Translations under genes and position numbers: made by a program
Shown: piece after piece, positions 11,099-19,256 of the stretch
Position numbering within the stretch: the first letter of the stretch is position 1
Layout: every line of letters begins with the position of its first letter
Source of the DNA: Alloalcanivorax profundimaris
GTDB lineage: Bacteria > Pseudomonadota > Gammaproteobacteria > Pseudomonadales > Alcanivoracaceae
NCBI RefSeq assembly: GCF_015265435.1
Contig: NZ_JABJWH010000010.1
Coordinates: 1-64,000 of the forward strand
Length of the DNA stretch: 64,000 nucleotides
Direction of reading: 5' to 3'
Notes under the pieces: generated by a model
What the model saw: the letters and a program-made list of their open reading frames with translations, nothing else
Databases searched by the model: none
What the model was told of the DNA's origin: nothing

Positions 11099-11695
11099 TC
11101 AGCGAGAGGTCAGGTCGCCGGGGCGGTCCACGTCGCGGAGCACGCCGGGGTCGTCCACCGGCAGCTCGATCAGCGCCGCCCGGTGGGCGGCGATCAGATC
11201 CCGGGCGCCATCGCCGTCGGCGCGGGCGGCCAGCTCCGGCCAGAAGGCACGGCCGAACAGCACCGGAAAGCCCGGCGCGCCGTCGAGCACCGGGCGAACG
11301 ATGCGGTCGGCGCCGGCCCGGGCGCGCAGGGCGGCCACGGTGGCGTCGCCGACCCAGGGCATGTCGCCGAGCCACAGCGCCGCCACCCGGGCGGCCTCGT
11401 CGGCGGCGAGCAGGGCGGCGAAGGCGTCGCCGATGCTGGCGCCCAGGCCGCGCTCGGCGCGCGGCGCGCGCAGTACCAGGGCGTCGCCCAGGCCCAGTTC
11501 GGCGGGGTCGTCGTCGGCGCGGATCACCACCGCCACCCGGGGAAAGAGGGCGCCGGCCCGCGCCAGGGTGGTGGCAAGCAGGGAGCGGCCGTCGGCCAGG
11601 GGCGCGCGCCGTTTGTCGGCGCCGAAGCGGCGGCCGCGACCGGCGGCGGCGATCACCGCCAGGGTGGCGTTGGCGTCCACGCCGGTGTCGGTCAC
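11099..11695 (-). CDS. mocA: Molybdenum cofactor cytidylyltransferase-like protein (MobA/MocA family)
   Basis: This 198-aa nucleotidyltransferase begins with the signature LAVIAAAGRGRRFGADK, followed by LGDMPWV (metal-binding Asp) and PGFPVLFGRAFW, the typical MocA/MobA order. MocA makes the molybdopterin cytosine dinucleotide used by xanthine-oxidase-family enzymes, the class NicB1 belongs to. I start it at the GTG at 11695, which overlaps the nicB1 stop (GTGA); the open frame extends upstream only as a shadow of nicB1. The coupling suggests a dedicated cofactor-maturation factor for the nicotinate hydroxylase. CTP versus GTP specificity is inferred from context. Confidence 0.82.
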   Translation of the reverse strand: MTDTGVDANATLAVIAAAGRGRRFGADKRRAPLADGRSLLATTLARAGALFPRVAVVIRADDDPAELGLGDALVLRAPRAERGLGASIGDAFAALLAADEAARVAALWLGDMPWVGDATVAALRARAGADRIVRPVLDGAPGFPVLFGRAFWPELAARADGDGARDLIAAHRAALIELPVDDPGVLRDVDRPGDLTSR

Positions 11696-13950
11696 ACCGC
11701 CTCCCAGGCGTCGTCGGCCAGGGTGGCGCGCACCCGGTCCGGAGTGAACGGCGGGCGCCGGAAGCGCACCCCGGTGGCGTCGAACAGGGCGTTGGCGATG
11801 GCCGGCGCGGCGGGCAGGGCGGTGGACTCGCCCACGCCCAGGGGCGGCGTGTCCGGCGGTTCCAGCAGCACCAGGTCGATCTCCGGCAGCTCCGAGAAGC
11901 GCAGCAGCGGGTAGCCGCCCCATTCCCGGGCCGCCGGCCGGCCGTTCTCGAAGGGCACGCTTTCCTTCAGGGTGCGGCCGAGCATCTGGATGATGTTGCC
12001 GTGCACCTGGTGGCGCACCCCGGCCGGATTCACCATCAGCCCGGCGTCCTGGGCCACCACCAGCCGTTCCACGCGGATCGCGCCGCTGCCCGGGTGCACC
12101 TTGAGAAACACCACCCAGGCCGCCAGCGCGGCACCGAAGCCCGGGAACTTGCTGTGCACGTAGCGGGCGTAGGCCAGCCCGCGCCCGTGCAGCCAGCCGT
12201 CCGCGTCCGGGGTCGGCGCGCGCCGTTCCCGGGGCGCCCAGCCGGCGCGCTCGGCGGCGGCGCCGAGCACCGCCCGGGCCCGTTCGTCGTCCAGGTAGCG
12301 CAGCCGGTAGGCGAGCGGATCGTCGCCGGCCAGGGCCGCCAGTTCGTCGATATAGCTGTCGTGGGCGAAGGTATTGGGCAGCGCCGACACGCCGCGCAGC
12401 CAGGCGGCGCGGATCAGGGTGGGCACGTCGTCGCTGGCGATATGGCGGCGCGGGTAGGCGTAGGGAGGCACCGCGGTGCGGTCGCCCATCTGGAACGGAT
12501 GCTCCGAGGCGGCCACCTTGCCGGTCAGGCGCAGGGCCAGGGTGGGCGCGTTGTCCGAGGGGTAGCGGGTGACGAAGCGGTAGCTGGCCGGCGCGCCGTC
12601 CGCGTCCCGCTCGCCTTCCACGTCCATCACCTGGGCCGCCCCCTTGGGTTCCCACAGATGCTCTTCCTCCCGGGACAGCTGCACCCGCACCGGCCGGCCC
12701 ACCGCCCGGCTCAGCAGGGCGGCGTCGGCGCCCACGTCGTCGGCGCAGTTGCGGCCGTAGCAGCCGGAGGCCTCCAGCCGCTGGATGTCGATGCGGCCCT
12801 CGTCGAGATCCAGCAGGCGCGACAGGTCGGCGCGCAGGCTGTGCGGATTCTGGGTGCCGGACCACACCGTCAAGCGGTGGTCGGCGTATTCGGCCACGGA
12901 GCAGGACGGCCCGATGGAACCGTGTAGCTGGTAGGGCCAGACGTAGGTGCGCCGCAGGGTGGGCCCCGCCGGCGGCTCGCCGTCCTCGTCATCCAGCAGC
13001 GCGCGGCGCTGGGCGGGCAGGGCGCGCAGCGCCGCCTCCAGATCCTCCGGACCGTCCAGCGCCGGCAGACCGTCCGGTTCGCGCCAGCGCACTTTCAGGC
13101 ACCGGGCGGCCCGCATGGCCTGCTCCTCGCGTTCCGCCACCACGCCCACGAAGTCGCCCTGGACCACCACGTCCACCAGGCCGGGCAGGCCGGCCACCGA
13201 GTCCCGGTCCACCTCGATCAGGCTGGTGCCGACGAAATCGCCCCGGTCCAGGCCGTGGTAGGGCGGGCGCACTACCCGGCCGTGCAGCATGCCCGGCACG
13301 CGCACATCATGGACGAAGGTCAGCTCGCCCCGGGCCTTGGCGGGGATATCCACCCGCGCCGCCGGCCGCCCCACCAGCCGGTAATCGGCGCGGGGCTTGA
13401 GCGGCGCCTCGGCGGCCAGCTTAAGATCCTCCCGGCGGCCGGCCACCAGTGCGCCGTAGGCGACCCGCCGGTCCGGGTTCTCCCGGTCGTGCAGGGCGCC
13501 GTCCTCGCTGACCAGACGTTCCGCCGGCACGGACAGGTGCCCGGCGGCCAGGGCGCGCAGTCGCTCCCGGGCCTGGGCGGCGGCGATGCGCAGCGGCTGG
13601 GCGGTGATCTGAATGCTGGCGCTGGCGATGGTGGGCCCCTGGTTGGGCACCTCCGAGGGATGGCCGAGCACCATGGTCACCGCCTCGAACGGCACGTCCA
13701 GCTCCTCGGCGACGATCTGGCCCAGGGCGGTGCGGATGCCGGTGCCCAGATCCACGTGGCCGTTGAAGCCCAGCACCCGGCCGTCGGCCAGCACCGCGAT
13801 GAACAGCTCCGGCTCGGTGGGCACGAAATCCGAATGCGTGCCGGGCTGGCCGGGCGCCGGCTTGGGCGTAGGTTGCGGGTCGCGGAACACCACCAGCACA
13901 TCGGGCTGGTGAAGCAGGGCGTCGCGGCTGGGCAGGGTCGTGGTCGGCAT
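11692..13950 (-). CDS. nicB1: Nicotinate hydroxylase, molybdenum-binding catalytic subunit (NicB-like, no cytochrome tail)
   Basis: This is a 752-aa molybdoprotein of the xanthine-oxidase family in the permuted IorB/NicB arrangement. Residues about 50-130 carry a cofactor segment (GFNGHVDLGTGIRTALGQIVAEEL), the middle has a cofactor loop with ASGCYGRNCADD, and the C-terminus carries GVGESTALPAAPAIANALFDATG with the catalytic Glu in GVGE. P. putida NicB is about 1.2 kb of residues because three cytochrome c domains follow this part; here they are absent and lie on the divergent NicB2. The start is the ATG at 13950; the Shine-Dalgarno match is weak. It is coupled to mocA. With NicA it should hydroxylate nicotinate at C6. 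Confidence 0.88.
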   Translation of the reverse strand: MPTTTLPSRDALLHQPDVLVVFRDPQPTPKPAPGQPGTHSDFVPTEPELFIAVLADGRVLGFNGHVDLGTGIRTALGQIVAEELDVPFEAVTMVLGHPSEVPNQGPTIASASIQITAQPLRIAAAQARERLRALAAGHLSVPAERLVSEDGALHDRENPDRRVAYGALVAGRREDLKLAAEAPLKPRADYRLVGRPAARVDIPAKARGELTFVHDVRVPGMLHGRVVRPPYHGLDRGDFVGTSLIEVDRDSVAGLPGLVDVVVQGDFVGVVAEREEQAMRAARCLKVRWREPDGLPALDGPEDLEAALRALPAQRRALLDDEDGEPPAGPTLRRTYVWPYQLHGSIGPSCSVAEYADHRLTVWSGTQNPHSLRADLSRLLDLDEGRIDIQRLEASGCYGRNCADDVGADAALLSRAVGRPVRVQLSREEEHLWEPKGAAQVMDVEGERDADGAPASYRFVTRYPSDNAPTLALRLTGKVAASEHPFQMGDRTAVPPYAYPRRHIASDDVPTLIRAAWLRGVSALPNTFAHDSYIDELAALAGDDPLAYRLRYLDDERARAVLGAAAERAGWAPRERRAPTPDADGWLHGRGLAYARYVHSKFPGFGAALAAWVVFLKVHPGSGAIRVERLVVAQDAGLMVNPAGVRHQVHGNIIQMLGRTLKESVPFENGRPAAREWGGYPLLRFSELPEIDLVLLEPPDTPPLGVGESTALPAAPAIANALFDATGVRFRRPPFTPDRVRATLADDAWEAV

Positions 13951-14030
13951 AGGCTTCAAATCATCACGCCGTGTACGGGCGCGGGCAAGAGGCGTGGTCG
14001 GCGCGAACGCCGGTGTTTTTCTGTAGAAAA

Positions 14031-14059
14031 AACGTATACACCATTTATGCCAGGGTCAA
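14031..14059 (-). promoter_or_regulatory. Predicted promoter/operator of nicB1-mocA
   Basis: TTGACC (14059-14054), a 17-base spacer and TACGTT (14036-14031) read leftwards towards nicB1. Spacing and the internal 18-mer AACGTATACACCATTTAT (14031-14048) are identical to the nicC promoter, which implies one regulator for both operons. Confidence 0.6.
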
Positions 14060-14102
14060 GAAAATGAAGGCAAAGAATTTCCCGCTATTCCGTACGGCCT
14101 TG

Positions 14103-14131
14103 TTGACATCACATTTGATTCTATTTAAAGC
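14103..14131 (+). promoter_or_regulatory. Predicted rightward promoter for nicA-nicB2
   Basis: A perfect -35 box TTGACA (14103-14108) is followed after 17 bases by TAAAGC, with TTTAAA as an alternative -10. It lies about 195 bases before nicA in an AT-rich pocket of the 353-base nicB1/nicA gap (13951-14303). The rest of that gap holds the leftward promoter, the inverted repeat listed next and a GGAGAG ribosome-binding site before nicA; no further gene is visible. Confidence 0.5.
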
Positions 14132-14196
14132 TATTTTACGGGCTTTGAGGGGCGAATCGCCGGTTTGGCAAAGGAGACGTCATCTCTGCCCAAGAA

Positions 14197-14241
14197 GGGT
14201 GCATACATTCTAAATCAGCACCAAAAAAGAATGTGTGCCCC
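14197..14241. repeat. Inverted repeat upstream of nicA, operator candidate
   Basis: Left arm GGGTGCATACATTCT (14197-14211) and right arm AGAATGTGTGCCCC (14228-14241) are imperfect reverse complements around a 16-base AT-rich centre. The half-site GGTGCATACA resembles GGTGTATACG at the nicC and nicB1 promoters. There is no T-run, so this is not a standard terminator. Confidence 0.5.
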
Positions 14242-14303
14242 ATAAAGCAACGAATAAATACCGCCGCGCACTTGAACGGTGCGACGTCGGAGAGAGCATA
14301 CGC

Positions 14304-14810
14304 ATGCCCGCTACAAACAGTGACCGGCCCGAGGGCCGGGAACTCCGGCTTACCGTCAACGGTGAGGACCGGCGTCTCGACGTGGCGCCGTCCACGCCCT
14401 TGCTGTATGTACTGCGCAACGACCTGTCCCTGAACGGGCCCAAGTTCGGCTGCGGGCTGGGCGAGTGCGGCGCCTGCATGGTGCTGGTGGACGGCCGCGC
14501 CGCCCGCGCCTGCGTGCTGCCCGCCGCCGCCGTGGAAGGCCACCAGGTGACCACTCTGGAAGGCCTGGCCGACGGCGACCGGCTGGATCCGGTGCAACAG
14601 GCTTTTATTGATGAACAGGGCGCGCAGTGCGGGTACTGCCTGAACGGCATGATCATGAGCGTGCGGGCCCTGCTCAACGCCAGGCCGGCGCCCAGCCGCG
14701 ATGAACTGGTCGAGGCGCTGGATCACAACCTGTGCCGCTGCGGCACCCACCAGGAAATTCTCGCCGCCGCCTGCCGGGCGGCGGGTCTGGGCGGGGAGGG
14801 CGACGCATGA
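14304..14810 (+). CDS. nicA: Nicotinate hydroxylase, 2Fe-2S subunit
   Basis: This 168-aa electron-transfer subunit carries two [2Fe-2S] clusters. The N-terminal plant-ferredoxin-type cluster uses Cys50, Cys55, Cys58 and Cys70 (CGLGECGAC...C). The C-terminal helical cluster uses Cys109, Cys112, Cys144 and Cys146 (CGYC...CRC). It passes electrons from the NicB molybdenum site to the cytochromes of NicB2. I chose the ATG at 14304 with GGAGAG about 9 bases upstream over a longer start at 14235 inside the operator region. The stop overlaps the nicB2 start (ATGA). Confidence 0.93.
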   Translation: MPATNSDRPEGRELRLTVNGEDRRLDVAPSTPLLYVLRNDLSLNGPKFGCGLGECGACMVLVDGRAARACVLPAAAVEGHQVTTLEGLADGDRLDPVQQAFIDEQGAQCGYCLNGMIMSVRALLNARPAPSRDELVEALDHNLCRCGTHQEILAAACRAAGLGGEGDA

Positions 14811-17521
14811 GCCGCCTGCCGGAACAGCGCGAGCGCGACGAGGCCCTGGCCCATGGCCTGGTGATCCGGCCGCCGGTGTACCGCCTGGACGCCCGCGCCT
14901 TTGTCTGCTCGCAACTGCTGGACGTGAACCGCGACGGGCTCGACGAGGACGTCACCGTGGTGGCGGACGGCAATTTCCTGGGCGTGGTGGCGGCCTCGCC
15001 GGAGCAGGCCCGGCGCGCCGCCGAACGGCTGCGCCCGCGCTGGTCCACTCCCGCCGGCAACCACCGGGGCAACACCCCGGCGCCGGCCTCCGATCGCCTG
15101 CAACGGAATTACGACTGGCCCGGCCGCCTGGGCTGGGGCGTGGAGCCGGACTGGGTGATCGCCGATTGCAACAACGGCGCGGTGCGCGTGGACGGTCCGG
15201 TGGCGGACACCGAGCGCCTGCGCCGGGAACTGGCCTGCCTGTTGGAAACCGATCCGGCGCGTATTCACCTGGACGGGCATGGCGAAGCCGGCCTGGGCCG
15301 CCAGGGCAGTGACGACGCCGCCGCCGACGCCGCCCTGCTGGCCCACGCGGTGGGCCGGCCGGTGGCGGTGCGCCTGGACCCGGATCCCTATGCCCTGGAC
15401 GCGCAAGCCCTGGCCCGGGCCCGCCGCCTGCGCGTCAGCGGCACCCCGGACGGTGGCGACTTCCAGGTGGACGATGACCTGGGCTATGTGTCGGTGCCAC
15501 CGCTGGCCCTGTGGCTTACCGGCCGGCTCACCGATGGCCTGCTGCGCGATCCGGACGCGGCGGCGCTGCAATACACCTTCGTGCAGGAGTCGTTTCTGGA
15601 CGAAGTGGCGGCCGCCCTGGGCGAGGACCCGGTGGCCCTGCGCCTGCGTCACATCAAGGACCCGCGCGGCCGCCAACTGCTGCAATCCGTGGCCAACCAG
15701 GCCGGCTGGAACCGGCCCGCCGCCAACGACGGTCGTGCCGACCTGGTGCGCGGGCGCGGCGTGGCCTACAGCCACCGCCCCTCGGAGTCCGGCGACGCCG
15801 GTTCCGGCACCCGCAGCGCCTGGATCGCCGACGTGGAAGTGAACACCGTCACCGGTGGCGTGCGTCTGTCCCGCCTGGTGGCGGGCCAGGACGCCGGCGC
15901 CGACGGCCCGCTGCGGCCACTGCTGGACAGCCATCCGCTGCGCGCCGCCCTGGAACAGAAGCTGCTCGGCCTGCCGGACACGGCGCCGCCGGCGGACCAG
16001 TGGGGCGGCACCGATGACCGCCGCCTGCCGGCCACCCGTGGCGCCAGCCCGCCGGCGCCCCGGCGGACGGCCGGGCCGCTGGCGGAAGGCGAGGACGTGG
16101 ACCTCAGCCCGGCGGTGGCGGTGGTGGCCAACGCTCTCTATGACGCCACCGGTGTGCGCTTCCGGTCGCCGCCGTTTTCGCCGGCCCGGGTGCGTGCCTC
16201 CCTGCAGGCGCGCCGCGACCGCGGCAAACGCCGCTGGTGGTGGGCCGGGGCACTGGCGGTGACCGGGCTGCTCGCCACCCTGTGGCCGTGGCGGGCGTCC
16301 CTGGCGCCGGTGAGCCGGCCCGCCACCAACCTGTATTCCGCGGAAACCATCGAACGGGGCCGCCTGGTGGCGGAGGCCGGCGACTGCGCGGTTTGCCACA
16401 CCGCCGAGGAGGGGCTCACCAATGTGGGCGGGCGGCCGTTCGAAACGCCGTTCGGCACGCTGTACAGCACCAACCTGACGCCGGACCCGGACACCGGCAT
16501 TGGCAACTGGTCCTACGCCGCCTTCGAGCGCGCCATGCGCGAGGGCATCTCCCGGGATGGCCGGCATCTTTACCCGGCGTTTCCGTACACCGATTTCGCC
16601 AAACTCAGCGACGCCGACATGCAGGCCCTGTACGCCTACCTGATGGCGCAGCCCGCGGTGGCCGCGCCGGCGCCGGACAATGACCTGCGCTTCCCGTTCA
16701 ATGTGCGCTCGATGATGGCTGGCTGGAACACCCTGTTCCACCGGGACCGGACCTTCCAGCCGGACCCGGCCCGCTCGCCGCAATGGAATCGCGGCGCCTA
16801 TCTGTTCGAGGGGGCGGGGCACTGCGGTGCCTGCCATACGCCGCGCAACCTGTTCGGCGCCGAGAAAACCGGCGAGGCGCGCCTGGCCGGTGCCCTGGTG
16901 GACGGCTGGGAAGCGCCGGCCCTCACCGCCGACAGCCGCGCACCGGTGGCCTGGACCGAGGAGTCCCTGTTCCAGTACCTGCGCACCGGCCGCTCGGATT
17001 TTCACGGCGTGGCCGGCGGGCCCATGGCGCCGGTGGTGGCCGGCCTGGCGGAACTGCCGGAGTCCGACGTGCGCGCCATCGCCCATTACGTGGCCACGCA
17101 AATGGACGCCCCGGCCAGCGCCACCGAGGCGCAGCAACGGCAGGCCCGGGAGCGGCTGGCGGCCAGCGCCGAACCGGTGGGCCAGGAGGCCGGCCAGCGG
17201 GTGTTCGACGGCGCCTGTGCCTCCTGCCACGCGGACGGCGCCGCCGCCAGCTTCACCGGCGCGCGGCAATCCCTGGCGCTCAACACCAACCTGCACAGCG
17301 AGCGTCCGGACAACGTCATTCAATCGATCCTCGGCGGCGTGCACGTCGAGGGCGTGGCCGGCGGCGGCGAGATGCCGGCCTTTTCACACAGTTTGAGCAA
17401 CCGCCAGGTCAGCGATCTGGTGCATTACTTGCGGGCGCGTTTCGCTCCGGGAGAAACGCCCTGGAAAGACGTCGGGAGGACTGTCGCCGAGATACGCACG
17501 GAGCACAACCAACAACCATAA
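14807..17521 (+). CDS. nicB2: NicB-like subunit with degenerate molybdenum domain, membrane anchor and three cytochrome c domains
   Basis: This 904-aa protein falls into three parts. Residues 1-465 align colinearly with NicB1 from its HGRVVRPP segment onward (here HGLVIRPP), but lack the first ~215 residues of NicB1 with the GHVDLGTG cofactor segment. They also lack the Pro/Arg-rich central active-site stretch, and the MVNPAGVRHQVHG segment is replaced. A transmembrane helix lies at about 474-493 (WWWAGALAVTGLLATLWPW). Three cytochrome c domains follow, with CXXCH at 527 (CAVCH), 673 (CGACH) and 804 (CASCH). It probably acts as structural partner and membrane-bound electron outlet, with catalysis on NicB1. 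No full molybdenum site is expected. Confidence 0.85.
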   Translation: MSRLPEQRERDEALAHGLVIRPPVYRLDARAFVCSQLLDVNRDGLDEDVTVVADGNFLGVVAASPEQARRAAERLRPRWSTPAGNHRGNTPAPASDRLQRNYDWPGRLGWGVEPDWVIADCNNGAVRVDGPVADTERLRRELACLLETDPARIHLDGHGEAGLGRQGSDDAAADAALLAHAVGRPVAVRLDPDPYALDAQALARARRLRVSGTPDGGDFQVDDDLGYVSVPPLALWLTGRLTDGLLRDPDAAALQYTFVQESFLDEVAAALGEDPVALRLRHIKDPRGRQLLQSVANQAGWNRPAANDGRADLVRGRGVAYSHRPSESGDAGSGTRSAWIADVEVNTVTGGVRLSRLVAGQDAGADGPLRPLLDSHPLRAALEQKLLGLPDTAPPADQWGGTDDRRLPATRGASPPAPRRTAGPLAEGEDVDLSPAVAVVANALYDATGVRFRSPPFSPARVRASLQARRDRGKRRWWWAGALAVTGLLATLWPWRASLAPVSRPATNLYSAETIERGRLVAEAGDCAVCHTAEEGLTNVGGRPFETPFGTLYSTNLTPDPDTGIGNWSYAAFERAMREGISRDGRHLYPAFPYTDFAKLSDADMQALYAYLMAQPAVAAPAPDNDLRFPFNVRSMMAGWNTLFHRDRTFQPDPARSPQWNRGAYLFEGAGHCGACHTPRNLFGAEKTGEARLAGALVDGWEAPALTADSRAPVAWTEESLFQYLRTGRSDFHGVAGGPMAPVVAGLAELPESDVRAIAHYVATQMDAPASATEAQQRQARERLAASAEPVGQEAGQRVFDGACASCHADGAAASFTGARQSLALNTNLHSERPDNVIQSILGGVHVEGVAGGGEMPAFSHSLSNRQVSDLVHYLRARFAPGETPWKDVGRTVAEIRTEHNQQP

Positions 17522-17561
17522 AAGCGTACTTCGCTAATCAACCAAGCATACGAGGTGGGAA

Positions 17562-17741
17562 ATGCAACGAAGCAAGTGGATCTGGCTCATCTGGGCCGTG
17601 GTCGTCCTGTGCTACCTGGTGCCGTACACGGTACTCAGTGACGTGCACGCCTGGTACGGGAGCTTCCTGTTCTGGACCCTGGCCGGCGTCGCCGTGATCG
17701 CCATCAACTTCATCATCACCAAGGACTTCGAGGGACACTGA
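17562..17741 (+). CDS. Small membrane protein, DUF3311-like symporter partner
   Basis: This 59-aa protein has two hydrophobic helices (about 6-24 and 35-52) with YLVPYTVLSDVHAWYGSFLFW between them. Small proteins of this length and pattern commonly sit directly before sodium:solute symporter genes. A GAGGTGG ribosome-binding site precedes the ATG by about 6 bases, and the symporter ATG follows 2 bases after its stop. It probably forms a two-component carrier with the next gene. The family name is assigned by resemblance and context. Confidence 0.72.
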   Translation: MQRSKWIWLIWAVVVLCYLVPYTVLSDVHAWYGSFLFWTLAGVAVIAINFIITKDFEGH

Positions 17742-17743
17742 AC

Positions 17744-19198
17744 ATGACCGAATCGATGATCTGGTGGTCGGTGGCGATCTACCTGGTGGTCGCCATCGCC
17801 ATCGCGGTACTGGCCCGACAGGGCAAAATGGTCAACATGTCCGGGTATTTCCTGGGCGACCGCAAAATGGGCGGCTTCGTGTCCGCCATGAGTTACAGCG
17901 CCACCACCTACAGCGCCTTCATGATGGTGGGCCTTGCCGGCCTGACCTACAAAGGCGGCGTCGGGGCTCTGGGTTTCGAGATCGTCTACTTCGCCGGGGT
18001 GTCCCTGGTGGCGATCTTCGGGCCCAAGTTCTGGGCCGTGGGCAAGAAGTTCGGCTATGTCACCCCCAGTGAGATGCTCGGCCACCGCTACAACGACAAG
18101 AAAGTCTCCGTGGCCGTGGCGATCTCCAGCTGCGTGTTCCTGATTCCCTACGCCGCCGTGCAACTGGCCGGCGTCGGCTACCTGCTGCAGGGCGCCACCG
18201 AGGGCGCCATTCCGTTCACCACCGGCGTGGTCCTGGCCACCGCCGTGGCGATCTTCTTCTCCTACGTGGCGGGCATCCGCTCGGTGATGTGGACCGACTC
18301 CCTGCAGGCGATCATGATGATCATCGCCTCCACCCTGGTGGCCTGGCTGGTGATCCAGGGCCTGGGCGGTTTCCACGCGCTGTTCGACACCCTCGCCGAG
18401 AAGAAACCGGAAACCCTGGTGGTGCCGGGCCCGGGCCTGTTCAGCTTCGTCACCTTCCTGGGGCTGACCATTCCCTGGTTCTTCTTCAGCCTCTCCAACC
18501 CGCAGGTCAGCCAGCGGCTGTTCATGCCGTCCTCGTTGCACGCCATGCGCCGCATGCTGCTGGGCTTCCTGGGCTTCGGCCTGGTCTACACCCTGGTGTC
18601 CGTACTGTGGGGCTTCTCCGCCCTGGCCGCCTTCCCGGATCTGGCCAAGGCCGACCTGGCCACCGCCACGCTGCTGGGCTCCGAATTCGTGCCGCCGGTA
18701 CTGGGCGCCATCGTGCTGATCGGCATCATGGCCGCCGCCATCTCCACCATCGACTCCATCATGCTGACCCTGTCCTCCATGCTGGCCCGGGACGTGTACG
18801 CCAACGTCAAACCCGGCAGCGATGACGGCAAGCAGCTGTGGGTGGGCAAGATCGTGATTCCGATCATCGCGCTGCTGGCCCTGGGCTTCGCGGAACTGCA
18901 GCTGGACCTGATCGCGGTGCTGTCCGTGGCCGCGTCCTCCGGCCTGGTGGCGGTGGTGCCGGCCATCATCGGCGCCTTCTACTGGAAACGCGGCACCGGC
19001 GCCGGCGCCTTCGTCAGCGTGGTCGGCACCGGCATCTTCGTGCTGATCATGTACGCCACTGGCAACAGCCTGCTGGGCCTGCCCGCCGGCATCTGGGGCA
19101 TCATCGTTTCCACCGCTCTGTACATCGGCGTCAGCCTGGCCACCAGCGCCCCGGCGGAACGCGCCGACGAGTTCGTGGACGCCAGCAAGAAGTACTGA
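17744..19198 (+). CDS. Sodium:solute symporter (SSS) family permease
   Basis: This 484-aa inner-membrane protein has about 13 hydrophobic segments. SSS-like motifs are GYFLGDRKMGGFVSAMSYSATTYSAFM near the N-terminus and MAAAISTIDSIMLTLSSMLARDVY at about 330-350, which contains the Ser/Asp-rich sodium-site helix. It is the last gene of the nicA-nicB2 unit, before a strong terminator, and so is a good candidate for nicotinate uptake. P. putida uses an MFS carrier (NicT) and no such gene is present here. The substrate is inferred from position. Confidence 0.9.
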   Translation: MTESMIWWSVAIYLVVAIAIAVLARQGKMVNMSGYFLGDRKMGGFVSAMSYSATTYSAFMMVGLAGLTYKGGVGALGFEIVYFAGVSLVAIFGPKFWAVGKKFGYVTPSEMLGHRYNDKKVSVAVAISSCVFLIPYAAVQLAGVGYLLQGATEGAIPFTTGVVLATAVAIFFSYVAGIRSVMWTDSLQAIMMIIASTLVAWLVIQGLGGFHALFDTLAEKKPETLVVPGPGLFSFVTFLGLTIPWFFFSLSNPQVSQRLFMPSSLHAMRRMLLGFLGFGLVYTLVSVLWGFSALAAFPDLAKADLATATLLGSEFVPPVLGAIVLIGIMAAAISTIDSIMLTLSSMLARDVYANVKPGSDDGKQLWVGKIVIPIIALLALGFAELQLDLIAVLSVAASSGLVAVVPAIIGAFYWKRGTGAGAFVSVVGTGIFVLIMYATGNSLLGLPAGIWGIIVSTALYIGVSLATSAPAERADEFVDASKKY

Positions 19199-19221
19199 AC
19201 ACCAACCGGGCAACCCCTTGT

Positions 19222-19249
19222 GGCGCGCCGCCTGGCGCGCCTTTTTTTT
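19222..19249 (+). terminator. Rho-independent terminator after the symporter gene
   Basis: An 8-base stem GGCGCGCC / GGCGCGCC with a 4-base loop (GCCT) is followed by eight T residues, 23 bases after the symporter stop. It closes the nicA-nicB2-symporter unit and faces the end of the LysR gene. Confidence 0.88.
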
Positions 19250-19256
19250 GTCCGTC

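Noticed and set aside
9099-11747. An 882-codon plus-strand open frame over the efflux genes and mocA
   Set aside because: It runs antisense to three well-supported genes and has the repetitive composition of shadow frames.
14197-14241. Inverted repeat before nicA as a rho-independent terminator
   Set aside because: The stem is imperfect, the loop is long and AT-rich and no T-run follows; an operator fits better.
14723-17344. An 873-codon minus-strand frame over nicB2
   Set aside because: The opposite strand encodes NicB-like and cytochrome c domains with three CXXCH motifs; the minus frame has no domains.
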